This document shows, in pieces, positions 22,087-37,000 of a stretch of DNA of 64,000 nt. The position numbers were made by a program, and so were the translations under genes. Source of the stretch: Tyto alba (lineage: Eukaryota > Chordata > Aves > Strigiformes > Tytonidae). The stretch's first letter is position 1, and the number at the start of each line of letters is the position of its first letter. The notes under the pieces are model-generated. The model did not search any database. It had not been told where the DNA came from and saw only the letters and a list, made by a program, of their open reading frames with translations. The DNA is taken from assembly GCF_018691265.1 (NCBI RefSeq), contig NW_024881276.1, positions 868,001 to 932,000 on the forward strand. Reading direction: 5' to 3'.

Positions 22087-25000
22087 TCATGAAACAGTCA
22101 GCACAATTTTTCCTGGTAGGGTCCTGTCTGTCCACTTACCTTGTAGGTGCTTCTGAAAGGCCTTCCTGTCTCTGGTCCCTGATGTCGTAAAATCACCTGC
22201 AAATTTTGCTGTTTTTTCTTTCATAATTGCCCAGCTGAGAAATTAATGATCCTTGCCTTGTCCTGACTCCATCACTACTGTGTGTTCAGTGGCAGTCCTC
22301 TGCAGTCTCATCACAGGGCTTTAGGCACTGCTTGCAAGGAGCTCTCCAACAAAAGCTTTTGGCAAATTTAAGTAAACATCATCCAACCTCCTCGAGTATT
22401 TTGTTGAAGGGCTCAAAGGGTTTTGTCAGGAACACGGGACTGGGAGGCAGCACCTCAGTTAGCGGCCCCTGCCCACAGCTGCAGGACGCAGGAAACCCTG
22501 GCATGGGTATCGAGCCCAGAAGCTAAAATCTCACAACTCCAGTTCTACCTGTCCTCACTTATCACAAGACTGTAGATATATTTTAGCACCTATAATAAAC
22601 TGCAAGAAACCAAAGCTGCAAACCATGATGAACCACAGGAAGAGGTCAGAGATACTAATTCTCATCTATCAAACCCGGAGAGCTAGCTAAAAGTCCTCCA
22701 GAACAATAGGCTGTCATGAACTACTGCCATTCTGCAAAAGGAACAGATGGCTACGTTTGTTGCTTTTGTTAAATCACCATGCTGGACTATTAATTTCAGA
22801 CAGCTCTGGCCAGCTATCGGTAATGTGCTGTGTCGGGCTCACGAATTAAAAAAGTTCACCCTCCTGCACACTTCCTAATCTTTATCAACACATTTGCATG
22901 CAAAGAATGTAACTGTTAGCTGTGGTTTAAACCCATAGTCACGTAAATCTTCATGCTTCTCTCTGTCACAGTCAGAAGCAGAACTCGCCAGCGCTTTCAG
23001 TTTTCCGAGCGTGTCTTTACAGGTAGACATTGGCTGAAATCTAAAGATGGATGGCTGAAAAATCAGCTGGCACAGCCGAACCACCACCAGCACCGCTGTT
23101 AGCCAGCAGCAAATGTGGCCCTGGCAGGAGTCAAACTCCTCTAGAGGTTAATGGTCTTTTGCAACAATGAAATGTGATTATCCCAGCAAATGTCCTTTTG
23201 AACATGCAAGGGAAAGTCTGCAACACCCTTTCAAGTGTATGAACATAGAGAAAATTACTTTAATTGCTATTAAAAATTTGTGTTAGTCTACCTACTGCAT
23301 GTATTTGGCCTCCGCTGTGTTTTAAAGCAGGCTAGCCTGCAGGTTCGTGCCAAATTTGAGACTGGCTTTGCTTAACAGCAAAAACTAAACACAATGAAGA
23401 ATATGGATGATATTTTTTCTTTAAATGTCAGTTTTAAATTGAGAAACAAAGAAATTCAGAAATTAAATTCTCTTTTCCTATTAACCATTCTTTTCCCTCT
23501 TCTAGTCTCCTTTGCAGCGTGAGCTGATAAAGATCATGCCCATAATTTTGCTTTTCTGGCCATGTAGACATCAGTTTGTATCAACAAAAGGCTGAAGATT
23601 TCAAACTGTCTCTAATTAAAGATTACAAAAATAACTGCTCCCTTCTTTTGAATGGCTTTTAACTGTTTTGGTATGATAAGGAATTATTCAAAATGCCTTA
23701 AAGGTAGAAAATAAAAGTACACATACACGAAATTTAAGAGGAATCTTCCCTCTTCTCTCTCTCTCTTTTTTTTTTTTTTTTTAACTCTGGGGAAAATATC
23801 ACAGGCAATACTTGGCAAGGAAATGGGAAGGCCATGCAGATGTAATCTGTTCCACTTGCGCATGGCCTGCATACTAGAAATGTAATAGGTTAAATTGAGA
23901 AGATGAGCTTACTAGGTAATAATTTTTTACTTCCTACACTTCTCCTGACAAAAGTTGCAGTTAATGAATGCGAATGGCTGACACAGATTTGCTCCACCAA
24001 TCTCAGTGAGTGGTCGGGGCACCTATGCTTCTACAGAACACTGCCCTAGCTTGGCCCCAACCTAGGTTCCTATATTCATCTCAGTAGGACTTGTAAAATA
24101 CATTTAGCAAAAGATAAAGGATGTTACCTCCTTCTATCTCCTGGAGCGTTCAGTCTGGCTTACACAGCATACCACATTCTACACAGGTTGTGGCCGAGAC
24201 CCAGAGGTTTTTAAGCCTCTCAAAACATCCAAATGAAGTGTTGTTTCCCAGTCCAAGCCCACCCGCTGACCTGTTTTTGAAGTAACAATCGTCTTCACTT
24301 CAAAAGAAATCAGACTCCTTTGCCTCCCCTGCCAGCTGAGGTTGGTCACTGAACCAGTAGACTTTAAAAGAAACACAGCAAGAAATGAAGTCGGTGGGAG
24401 AGGAAAAGCCCTCCACAAAAGACAGGTCAAAGAGTTGTTGTGTATGTACAAGGCATACTTTGGAGCTGTTCTTGATGTCAGCCAGGTCCTTCCTTTCCAT
24501 CTCAGGAGGCAGAAATAGAGTGGGGTGGTGCAAAAGACCGCGTCAGGTACACCTCTGCTCCCAGCGCCATAAAACACGTTCAAATCAGCCGGCTACAAGT
24601 GTCACGAAAAGCCTTCTGCTTAGGGCCAAGCTAGCTAAAGAAACCTGGAGGCCAACTGGCAGGGCCCAAGCAGAGCAGCAACTCCTGAAGAAGCACCTCG
24701 AACTGTACCGCAAACGCAGGAGAGTCACATCAGGCCGACCAGCCTGCAGGGAGGCTCCAGCACCGAGCTGTATCTCGGCAGGTCTCCCCAAACTGTCCGT
24801 CCTTTCCTTCCCCCCCGGGGCGGGAGCCCCCGGCTTCAATCCCCCAGCTCTCCCCCCGGCCCTCCGGCAGACGGGGGGAGAGGGTTCCCACCACCCCAGC
24901 CCAGAGCGCTCCAGTAACACCCTCAGTGCCAAGCAGAGATGTCGCGCAACTCGTCACGGGCGACGGAAGCGGGTCGGGTGGACAGCACTGAAACACGCGC

Positions 25001-28000
25001 ACAAAACTGCGCCGCTGTGACCGGCGCCGGTTACGATCTGAAAACTACAGGTGTGGCAGATCCCCGAGTTTAAAAACAAGAGCTATCTGTGAGAGAAAGG
25101 CATATATTAACAAGGTCTGAACACGCTAAGTATCTATGGAAACATGCCGAGAACCATTTGGGTACAATTACAGTGTTGTGGCAGAATGAAGGAAAAACAT
25201 GTAGCATAAGTTAATGCCAAAGGAGGTTACATAATGCCCAGAATATGTCTCCATTCCACCACAAATGATAACATCTGTTTCCATGAAAATAAATCATGAA
25301 GAGGCTCTGAATGTGATATTAATCAGACAAAACAGATTAACAGAGTGTGTTCTTGAGAAACGCTGAAGAGAACAAAATCTCTCCATGACCAGAGTTTCTA
25401 AACAGATCCCTTCATCTTCACATCACTTTAAGGGCATTTAAAAGTTTTATCGTTTTCATCGACTTCAAATTTTATTTTTTTTTTTTTTTGGAGGGGAGCA
25501 TTAGCAAGTGCAAATGTATGTTACAGTTTCTAGAAGCGAATGTGTGTGTATGGCAGTGATGAGGCATAAAGGTGTCTTTATTGCATTCACACTTTCTGAA
25601 AACTGCTAATTTTTCTGTTACAAGTCAAACTTGCTATGAGAAAAAAAAATGTACCCGGGAAACCTCAACGATTCAGGTTTGTAACATGGAAGTAATAATT
25701 TAACTTCTCTTGGCAGTGTTATCGCCATTATACCTCATGTTGAAAGAAACCTCACTATTGTTCACTCTAATGAAACATTTGCTACCCGGAATAAATGATT
25801 TTTCAGCCAAGAAACTTGTTGTTGCGATAACAACACAAAACATAAAAGCCGAACATGTAACGAAATCTTACACAAACTGAAGAAGGAAAAGGCTGTCTTC
25901 CAAAACTTGATTTTAAAACTCTAAGACTGTTTCAGAGAGACATCTATTATATTTTTTTTTTTTTCTTTTTTAAGTGGTATGATTCTCGACACTCCTATGT
26001 TTACTGCCAAAAACGCTAATAAACTCCTATCTCTCTTCTGATAAACACCTATACTGGGAGAGAAGACTCTCAGTTGCTTATACTTAGCCGGATGGACAGG
26101 TAATAGGAGTGAGGCTTCCCGAATGGGTATCACACAAGGGGGTAGGAGAAGGCGAAGAACAGCCCGGGTGTAATTTGCAACCAGTCCCCCAGACATTAAA
26201 CCCCAGGCGCCAGTCACCTCCATACTAAAGCTTCTGAGAGTTTGCGAGATGAGAACTTCTCCTCGGAACAAAATAACGCGACCAGTACTCATCTTCAGCT
26301 GTCTCCTCCCGAGTACCAGCAAACAGAACCCTTGCAGCTGACACCACCGCCCACTGGTACCGTGAGCAAAGAAACACACAGGCGAAGGAGAGGGCTATCT
26401 CAGCAGAGTGCCCACAGCTGGGTCAGGATTTAATCCTGAATTTCAGAGCCATCATAGATACTAAGAATGAACATTTACATTACAGTGTTGCTCCAAGCCA
26501 CTGCAAAAAGGTTCAGCTGAGCTTGGTGCTCTGCAAACATCGAAGGAGGAAACAGTACCCTGCCCGAAGGGAACCCACTCAAATAACAGATGTATAACGA
26601 CACAAATCGTCTGCATCTGTGCCTGCTTCCTAAACAATTACAGAAAAAGCAGGAATTCTTCCAAGGGAGATCTTAGGTGCCCAACTGTGGTAAGACATGA
26701 GCTCTGTGTAGAAGACTTCCAGGGTCCTTGTTCTCTAAACCAATAATTAATGCCATGAGGACGCTTATGAAAACTGTCTGAGTGTCTGAAATTCAGGTGT
26801 GGGCTAGATGCATAAATCCAGTGGACTGAATCCTCCATTTGGTGCTCTCCCACTGCATTTAAGCCAGTGCAATCAGGTGAACGTTCTGAGGGAGCGCTGC
26901 ATACCTTAGCAGTACATTTTAAGAGATAAATTTAGTACAGCCCTGCAGAATTAATGAGGAAAATTGCACTCTTTAACAGATTCAGACACTTCAATGGAAA
27001 CTTTTTTCCTTCTCATTCCTCTGGTTCTACACACCTGCCTGATTTGATCTCAGGATTACCTCACCCAGGCCATAAAAATGCATTAATATATTCACTATGT
27101 ATACACAAAAAAAAAAAAAACATTTGCAAAGACCTACCAAAGAAAGGTGCTTCCTAAGTGCAACAGTTTTTATTAGAAAAATCATTCCAATTCTTTTAGC
27201 TAGACATGTAACAGTTGAAGGAATTTTTTCAGGAAAGGTAATTACTGTTAATTATGTGCACAGTCCTGATGGTGTTGCTCACTGATACTCAGTTTGGGCG
27301 ACTCTTTTCCTCCACATAACAGTGCCAGACAAGCACACCTCCTTTAAAGATCTAAAGCTTACGTGTTACGTAATCACTGCTCAAAAAGCACCCCAGAAGT
27401 TAACACAGTTCACCTATTTTATGTTAACAAGACAATTAGTGAAAAGAATATTACTAACTCACCACTTTCACGTTGAAGAGGCAACATCAACATCTCAGAC
27501 TGAAGTATAAGTGTTTTATTTTCTCCAGTCCCTCCTGAAAATTATCAAGTTCTGCATTTTCCTTCCATTTCTGTTCTTGTCTGGGTAACATCCACCCATG
27601 ACAACCATCTTATCTGGATGTTCTCAGCTGTTCTCATCTGGACAATCCGAAGTTCGGGTTGAGGATAGGAAAAATATTTACCCTATCTGAATACCAGCTG
27701 AGATCTCAGTGGGTCCCAGGGTGCAACGCTTGCATTTGGAACAACTGAGATGATGATTTGCATGTTGCTGCCTCTAAATTTCTTCTGGCTACAATTCTAG
27801 AAAATAGCTTTGTCCCATAGACCAGACTTTGCTACTTCCAGTGCTACACAAAACTAAACTGCTTAAAGAACTGGTAACCATTAAAAAAATAAACACAAAA
27901 AAAAAACCTTTTGGCTGTAATATTATTAGAAGAATCTTGCAGAAGAAAACAAAGTTGGATGCTACTATGTATTTGCAGAACATGTTAACAATTCTTTCTA

Positions 28001-31000
28001 CTCTGAAACTAAAATGTGAAACTGCGTAATATGTGGGTTTCTGATTTGCAAGGATATTGGAACCACGTCTCGTTGTACTCATTTTCAAATCTTATGAATT
28101 TGATTGAACTCTAGAGTTACGATGGAATTACTTTCCTCTCTGCCTGTGAACATCCATTCAATGGAGGCTGCATAAACAGGGAAAGCTCAGACTCAGGCAC
28201 ACTTCTGTTGACACTGAGAGGTACAAATAGAGATTCGAGGTGCTCCCCTGGATAAAACTGTCGTCTATCTCCACATCTATTCAGGCAGGTGTCTGCACCA
28301 GGCAGCCCCAAGCAGGTACAACAAAGTGAGCAGTTCCACCCGGCAGTTGGGGATGCCTGCTGGCTAGCAGGCAAAGCAAACCAGACACACCTGCGTGCTT
28401 TTGTGGCGGTGATGGAAGAAAGGTTTGGCAGGTGCTGTACAGAAACACTGACCTTACTCTGAATGCCGACTTGCAAAGAACAGAGGCCCCAGAGTATTCA
28501 GAAGTCAGCCAAAACGTGTATCACAGTAGTATCTGCCAAATTTTTGTTGATCAGATGCTGCACGCTGCCTTTAGAGCCCTGTCACCAGCATGACCTGCTG
28601 TTCTATGCCCTGACACAAATTCCCAGTGGGGTGAGACAGCACTTGACTTGTGAGCCAGTGCTCGTGCCTCATCACACTTATGTCTTCCTAACTGGCTATG
28701 GTTCAGCAGAAAGGAGGTCAGCAATTCTGGGGTAAAATTAGGTTTCTTCCCAATCTGGAGGAACAGAAGGGTCAGCTAAGGACTTGAAACAAGAACATAA
28801 AGATCGTTTTATTTAAAGCCTTTTTTTAGTGTTTACTACGATTATCTCTTCTTTGTTGCTACTTCTGCACGCACTTTCTTAAAGACAAGAGCTATGAGAC
28901 TGCCAGAAGAGCCATCCCTATCACAGTAACTGAATCAAACACTAAAGAGCTGGAGGTGGCTGCAGTGCTCTCACTAGGGCTCGTACTGGTAGCCAGAGCG
29001 GAAGAACTGCCTGTCGTTTTTAGTTTGGATCTACAAAGTCGCTTTGCGAGAAGCAGAATCAGTACAAATCTCTGGGGAGACCCTCATCTGAAGCGTAAAC
29101 ATGTATCTCCAGCATCAGGACGTCCCCAAGAATGAAGGAGCAGTAAAAGACATTACAACCCAGAAGAATCCGAATTCTTCCACGTAGCTGACAGGAGAAT
29201 GGGCCTGAAGTTGTACTTCGGGCTGATCTGAAGAGCACAGTTGAAATTTTAAACATAGTGACTTATCTTAGGCTGTATGTACTCAATTTCTCTACATTTA
29301 TCTGCTCTCACGGGTTATATAGCCTGTCTTTACATTCCTGGATCACTGCTTGCTCCAACAAGACAAGAATACTAATGTGAGGAAAAGCAAACAGCCTCAC
29401 GCTATATCTTAGTACTAAGAGATGTTTACATTACCATAGTGTTCTCAAAACGAAATAAAAATACGAAAATCTCTAAAAGTCTGGTATAAAATAACAACAA
29501 GGTATTTCCCAATACTGCTCTCTTAATGAAGATTGATAAGGCCACATCTAAACTGAGACCTGGGGGCCCTTCCCAATGCTGATGACCGAGCACACACACT
29601 GGGTTGGATCCTGCATTAGACTGAAACCAGGCTGTGCGGGAGCCTCAATTTGTGATGCTCTCGGTCCTGATGCAGTTTGAATTCAACCTTATATAAGGCT
29701 GTTCTACAGAAATTCACAGAATATAAAAATGTTCCTCACTTCCATCAGAGGAGGATTAGAAGACCAAACTCATTGCAAATCATATGCAGTGACATGAATC
29801 TTTGAAGCTTTGAGTCAAAACAAGTACGTCTACAGATGCAAATTTTATATTCAAAATTCTTGGTGAAAGTAAATAATAGAGATCGATACTGAAGAAGTGA
29901 GAACCACAAAATACAAAATTCTACTATTTAAAGGAAATGTGGGACGCCTTTAGTAACATCTGAGTAGTTCAACAACTTGACTACTGTTGGTACCTACATA
30001 TAAGAAATTCAGGGTAAGGATTCATTTAATGGTTTCAATGTCAATTTGTTTACACGGAGAGCCCCTGTTTTCACACTATCTGTTGCTTCCCCTGAATTAA
30101 AGATAGTGGTCTTCATCTTGTTAATATTCCAGACTTACTGGAGCCCCTCAATGAGTGTAGCCGAGTATGAAATACTAAGATAGAATAATACTTTTGTTTT
30201 CAGAGATCAATGCACTCCTTTCCTGCCCCACTGACATACAATCAAAATGACTGAATTATAGTCAGCCCAATGGAATTATGAGATACAGTCACCCAACACA
30301 GTACATCTCTACCTGTTAACACAGTTATTCAAAGACCTTGTAATTAAAGAGCACTGCTGGGAAGTAAGTCATCTTTGCCACTTCTCCACAACTCCTGAAC
30401 TATCATCAATAAAAAGGGCAATCTATAAAGAATGACACACCATCGATATAATTTTTGATAGCCTGTTTCCATCAGTTTACTAGCCAATACGTTTGCACAA
30501 CAAAGTATATCTTTCCATAATAATTTCCATAATTATCCACAGTTTTTAAAAACCACTGAGGCAGTTATAACCTGAGTATTTTTAAGCGTTTGTGGTTGTC
30601 AGATATGCACACATTTGTACGTAGTTAAATAAAAACATGCACACTTGCAAATATAAACTCTTTTTTCACTATTGTCCTATTATAAAGAAATAGTGTAACT
30701 TGTGAACACTATTTCACGGAAAGTATTTTTTAACACATTTTGAAGAATTTAAAATCTAAGCAGGCCAACTAATAGGAATGGATATTGTGCTTTGATCTTT
30801 TTTACATGAAACGGCTACCTCACCAGGCTTACCCTTTCTTGGCAATTACTAAATAACTGATTTGCAGATACTATTCTCACAATTAGAAAAAAAATTTTTG
30901 TGCACGATTTTTACTTACTGTTCACTGAACTCCAAAACCAGGCTCAAATCTCGGCCAAAATTTAGCAAGGTACCTAAATATATGTCTAAAGTCAGGCGGA

Positions 31001-34000
31001 AAAGCACTCTTCCTGGCCAAACTCCAGACAGAAAACTTCTCTGTAGTTCACATTCATACTTTCCTTGGGGGAAAAATGATAAAACATTGAAATTCAATAC
31101 CCTAGGGGGAAAAAAAAAAAAAAAAGTCTTTACTGCAGCCAAAAGAAGAAAGTGACTGGCTGCAAACAGCTCTGCTTTTGAAATGCCCAGAAACTAAGCT
31201 TAGAGCAAGCAATTACAAAGAGACTATTTATTGGAAGGGTTTGAATCCTGGGAGGCGAACAAACAGCCTAAAAGAGCTCATGAGATCTGAAACACCTCAG
31301 CAGGTGGCAGGCCACCCTCGTTGCAGGCAGAAAAAGCAGCATTCAGCAGCCTGGCATATACCAAGACACAAACGTTTGTGTCACAACCTCTAGGCAGAAG
31401 GTAACTTAAGACAGGGAGGAACATCAGTTTGAAAACTGAACTTCAATCTGATCTCTCAACTTGCTATTCCAAATTAAACCAACCTAGCCCTGCAGATAAA
31501 AGTTGCAGACCTAACAAAATACTTTTTTTATCCTGAAACCTTCCTCCACAAGTCTGAGAAATTGAAAAAGAAATTTAAAAATTTGAATCGCAGCTTTTTA
31601 GAGAGCACAAAGGTCTTCAAAATGAGCTGAATTTTAACACATTCCAAGTCCAGTTCTTAAACTTCCTTTGCAGACTTTTCTCTCTCCCTTGTACATCACC
31701 ATTTCCATCTCTATTACTCAAACCCAGAACTGAGGGTTATTTTTCACTCATCCTCTCCCCGTCATAAAAAACCAACACATCTTCAACCCTTCTTTCTCTC
31801 CCTAATGCCAAACTCTTGTGGCATCAAGACACTCGTTTCCAGTCTTGCCTACATCCCTCTTCCCACACCGGGTTCACTACAATCACTTTCCTTCTCTATC
31901 CTCAGCAATTAATGACTTTGAACCCAATGGCTCCTCTTCCAGTTGAAAGCTAAATCCTCTCAAAAGCACCTTCCTCCTCTTTATTTACACCTCTGTGGAT
32001 GGTGATCTTTTTTGTTGGCACCTCATGATTGAGTTGTATCTTTTTTTAGGACTTCTCTAATGGATATAACACTTTTCCAGGTATTAAATAGATTGCATTT
32101 AGTTCTGTAACTGTGAGGTCAGCTAAGGAGAATTCTTTGTGAGCCGGACACCCCGGCTTGTAAAACTCCTAAAACTGAAAGTCATGGTTGCAATCCCCCT
32201 GTGATGTGGGTCTTACTCATCAAAGGAAAATAATCTTTTATCTGCAGGCACTAATTTAGACCAAGCTGCTTTGTAAACGCATAGTACAAATTCTGAAAAT
32301 GCTTTCCCGCCTATCCTCATAACAATCCAGCTCTTCTGTAAACATATGTCAAGAGCTACTCATGTCACCAGGACAGAAATTCAGTCTAGACGCCTCCCAA
32401 CATGCAGCAGGTCACTCCGTCAGCGTGCTGCTGGCCTGCGTGCTGCCCACAGCTCCGTCTGTCTGGAGACAAAAGCCATACACCCCTGGCACTTTCAGAA
32501 CCCCTGACCCACTCTGCGAGATGAGCTGTGATATTAGAGCAAGAGAGTGGTGTGAGAAAGAGGCATACGTTCTTCAGGGTTAAACTAAATATTGGATTTT
32601 TTTTTTTTCCTAGTGTAATCCAAACAAATACGTTTCCTTGACATTACTGGACTTACATTCATTTATTCTGCATAAAAATAAGCAGAATGTTCTACGGAGG
32701 ACAGGAAGGCATCTTCAGTCATTTTTTGTTTAAGATGAGGAAAAAAAATGCTATTGGCCCAAAGCCTTGTTTGAAAACCCTATGTACAGAGAATCATTTT
32801 CCTTCATCTTCTCATAGAACAGGACACAGCAGAGACAGTGACGTGGTCTTAATCTGAGAGGCAATGCTGTAGGAAGCTCCATAATCTTCCTGTGACTACA
32901 GAGCATGCCTTCAAAAAATCCAACCTGACAGATTCGAAAAATAAATGGAAACCACCATGTTCTGCAAGGGTAAAAGCATCTGTCACATACATATTAATTT
33001 TTAACATACAGTTTACTATGACACATTCATGATGTGAATATTTAATCTCTGGAGACTGTCCAATGAACCATGAGAAAGGGTGGCGTTCTGTAGCAAACAG
33101 GTTTCTACAGCCTATACGACTGCCCGTATGCCTCAAATGATTTAATATGAGTATTCTGCATCCAGTTTAACGACCTTAAACTTCAACACTGACCTCAGCA
33201 GAGCTCTGTCTGTTGACAGCTATCACTCAAGTTATCCCGTGTTTAGCTGGATTCGGGTGCTCAGGACTCAGCAGTTCCCCAGCAAAGCATTACAAGACAT
33301 TTCAAGCCATGGAAACCCAGGCTAGACTTCAAAACCTGTTTATATCAAGCGATTATTTATTCGAGCTAGCATGCACGGTACAGCTTCACAGTGAAAGGTT
33401 TTAAATAGGGGCGTAGGAGTGAGGCAATCCTAGTTTACCACGGGCTGTGAATCTGTCCAACAAGGCACTGAAGCTGAGGGCGCCTCAGTTCCAGCCCCTA
33501 CCACCTCCAAACTTACACAACTGCTGTGTCAAACGTCAGTCAGAACTGACTGGTCAGCCTAAACCAAGGCGAGCTGTGTTTGGTGTGAGACCAACACCAT
33601 TGCCATCTGAAATCCAGAGAAAACAAACAAAGATGACTCCTTGTTTCCTAAAGGGAAAAAAGTATGAAATAGTAGAAAGCAATCAAAGTTGCCAGATCAT
33701 AAACCACTGAAATAAAGTATCTTAAAAACATGTAATCTCACTTTTAAGAAATCTGCAGAAGCAGGTAGTTGGTTTGCATATTCTCCCCAAGTGTTATTAC
33801 CTCCCTATCTCAATAAAACTGGGACATTTTAACAACGTCGCTGTCATTTTGCTTTCAGTGGATCCTTGTCTTAAGGCCTCAGGACAGGCAGAATGCACGT
33901 ATTTCAACAGAAGATGGAATACGTTCTCTAAGTATCACGACATCTATTACTCCTGGTGTAACATAACCTACTGCATATAGATCAGAAAATACAAAAAGGT

Positions 34001-37000
34001 GTTTCTCTAACAATCAATCGCTTTGAGCAAATCTAAGAAATTAGCCAAAGTTAAAGTCCATTAATGTCTACAATCTGTGGAGGTGAATTCTCTGATTCCT
34101 TTACGGTAAAAACCTATAGCTCCTTTTTATACAAAGACATGCACTCCTTTCTTCAAGCAGAATCATATGTTTTTATAATTTTCTAAAATAGGTTAGTGGA
34201 AAAATGAGAACAGATATAACTGACTGGGGACTGTGACTGCTTTAACTGCTAATGCGTCTCTATGCCTAAAGTAGATCACTTCCCAAGGTCACTGTACATG
34301 TCTTTATATGGAGGAATAACTCTCTGTAAATAAAACTACTGATTCTATTGTACTGATTAATATTTGATAGTATTTAGCCAATTTTTAACTAAAAAAATAT
34401 TCTGTTGCAGTCTATGAGAAACTCTGGAGTTCATGGAAAGACGTGGATTATTATGGTGGTTTCTTAATTGAGTGACATGATGAGAGAGACATTAGTCTTG
34501 ATTTTGCCACTAGTGTAACGGGATTATACTGATATGTCCAAAATCCTCATTTTTTTTTTTTTTAATTAACTTTAAAAAAAGAATTGGCTACCATGAGTTT
34601 CAAAGCTTGCAATCATATTTTTAGGGTGACAGTATAATAAATGAAGAAATACATTAAGCACCAGCACGAATAACAATGACAAAAGAATCACAGAACTCTC
34701 AGAGAGTTACATGTCAGAATTCTCACTGATGACATCTGCAGATTTTTGGCTGGCCTCTCTGGCAATAAACAGCTGCAGAAAAACACCTACAAGGACGCAA
34801 CTCTAAATGCGATTAAAAGTACAAAGAGAAAAGAGAGTACATAAAATTCTGACGGTTAGTGCTGTCATCAATATAGTATTTCACGAAAGCTTTCTGGAAA
34901 TGTTCTTTTTAATAGCATCAGGTGTAAAGGGCAATGTAATATGGCTTATAAATTACTTGAAGGGCTGTTGACATAGGTTAATAATAAACGACAGCATATG
35001 GAGTAGCGAGAGAGAGTCACAGAGGAGCGCTTGATTAACTCCAGTTTTATTCACCATCAGAGCTAATGATCTGTAGGCAGTGGTACGCCCCATGGTAAAC
35101 TACACACGTCAGATACACAGAGTACAGGACCTACTGGGGCGAGTAATCTCCTACCTGCTTTATTACACACGCATAGCCAGGTTAAATTAAATTGATGGTT
35201 TTATTAGCGCTAGGCTGTATCAGTCGGTTTTTAGAACAGCTCCTCATTTCAGAGAGGGATTCCTGATTCAGTGCTTGCAGGAAGGTGCCAAATAATCAGA
35301 TTAAGTGTAAGACTTCGCATCACTGTGAGCAGCACTGAAGAAGACTTCTCTTGAAAACTCTCCGGAAATTATGTGTATGAAGAAGAAACAAAATGAGCTA
35401 CTAAACAGAACACATAAGCGTGGGCTTGCAGAGCATGGCTGGAGGAGGGCTGTGATATCCTCTGGTCAACTCACAGGTCTAGATGACACAGAGATTAGGA
35501 CGTGAGAACGCACTGAAGCACGAGTCCCACTCACGCTAGATGAGGGTGTGGATGGCAATGCTATCCTGAAACACAACAGCTGAAGGTCAGCACAATCTGT
35601 AGCTAAACACAGAGAGGATCCCATCATGTAGCAAGGATTTCTACTCCTCTTACCACTCTGCAGTTTGAAATATTGCCAGGGACCTCAACGGTGGAACGAA
35701 AGGGATGAGAATCTGGGCAGAGTTCAGAGAACACAAACATGGAGAGGTCTTTATGAGGAAATATAAAAATAACTATGTTGTACAGTGCATTCAAATCATC
35801 TGCAGAGATGTGATAACCTTACAAATACTGGGAGCTGCGACGTGAGAGGGGGGAAAGCACGTTCAGTGTGGTACAAAGGGGCACCGACAGAGCAAAAGAA
35901 TTAAAATCCATCAGGTGTTTTACATCTGGGCAGCAAATACACTGACAGACTACCAGCCTGGGACTACTAGTGTACTATTAGCGTCCTACTTGTGTTGCGT
36001 GCAGGCGCCACTCCAGCCACACGGGCTGCCAGAAACCTGTGTTTTATTCACACTTGAAGGCGGCGAAGGCTGCTGGACAGCCCCGTGGCCTGTCCCCAGC
36101 ACCAGCACAGCAGAGCCAGTGGTGGTTTTCCCTGAGCTGCTCTCGGAAGATCCCCCAACGGCCTCCCCCGGGCTGAGGGCACCTGGGCCTGGCTGCACGG
36201 TTACCCCCGGCAGCTCACCGCGGACCGCTCACCACTGCCTCCCCCTCGGAGGGGAGGGATCGCTGCCACCGCTGGCCTGGCTGCTTCTGGGGTCAGGCCA
36301 GTTGAAAAACAACCAACCAACCAAACAACCAAACAAAAGAATCTCACTGTTGGAAGTGCTGGAGCTCATCTGGATCAATTCGACCGAACTGAACCGGGAT
36401 GAGACCTTAAAAGCAGTTAAGCTGAGCAGCTGAGGGGGTGGGAGAGGGTCCTGGGGGGTAACGGCATCTGCCGGGCTCAGCTGCAGCCAGAACAGGACGT
36501 GTAACCACATCGCTGTCCCCTGCTCTATGTCAGAGAGGATGTTTCTGCTGGAGCAAAGCAGTTTTTTCTCCAAGCCTGTCCAAGCCCGCCCGGCTCAGAA
36601 AGCATCACGGTTGCCAATAATTGTGGTGGCCTGTCCACTGCCCACTAAGCTAGGACCACAAACTATTTGACACTTCAATCGCTACCAGCAAATATGAAGC
36701 CTTCCCTATTGTTACTAGTCTGTGCAGGACCAAACATTTAAAAAATCAGTCAACCTCAAATAAGAAACTCTACCGTGTTTATGACCCCCTGACTCATTCA
36801 GTATTTTACCTTAACTGAGTATGGAATGAGGAAAGCACAAACAACCTCCCTGACCCCTTCACACTCTGTAGGACTTATTTTCTGGGGGGTTTACTTGGCA
36901 CGTGGCTTAAAAACGAGGCTCGCAGCACTGCCGAGTGCCTCCCCCGGGCAAGCAGCCTGTGATACAGGTAGCACAAACCCCAGCCCGGCCGGAGTGCCCC

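Noticed and set aside
24385..25020. 211-codon plus-strand frame
   Set aside because: Lies over a CpG-rich patch that also keeps the opposite strand open; no domain.
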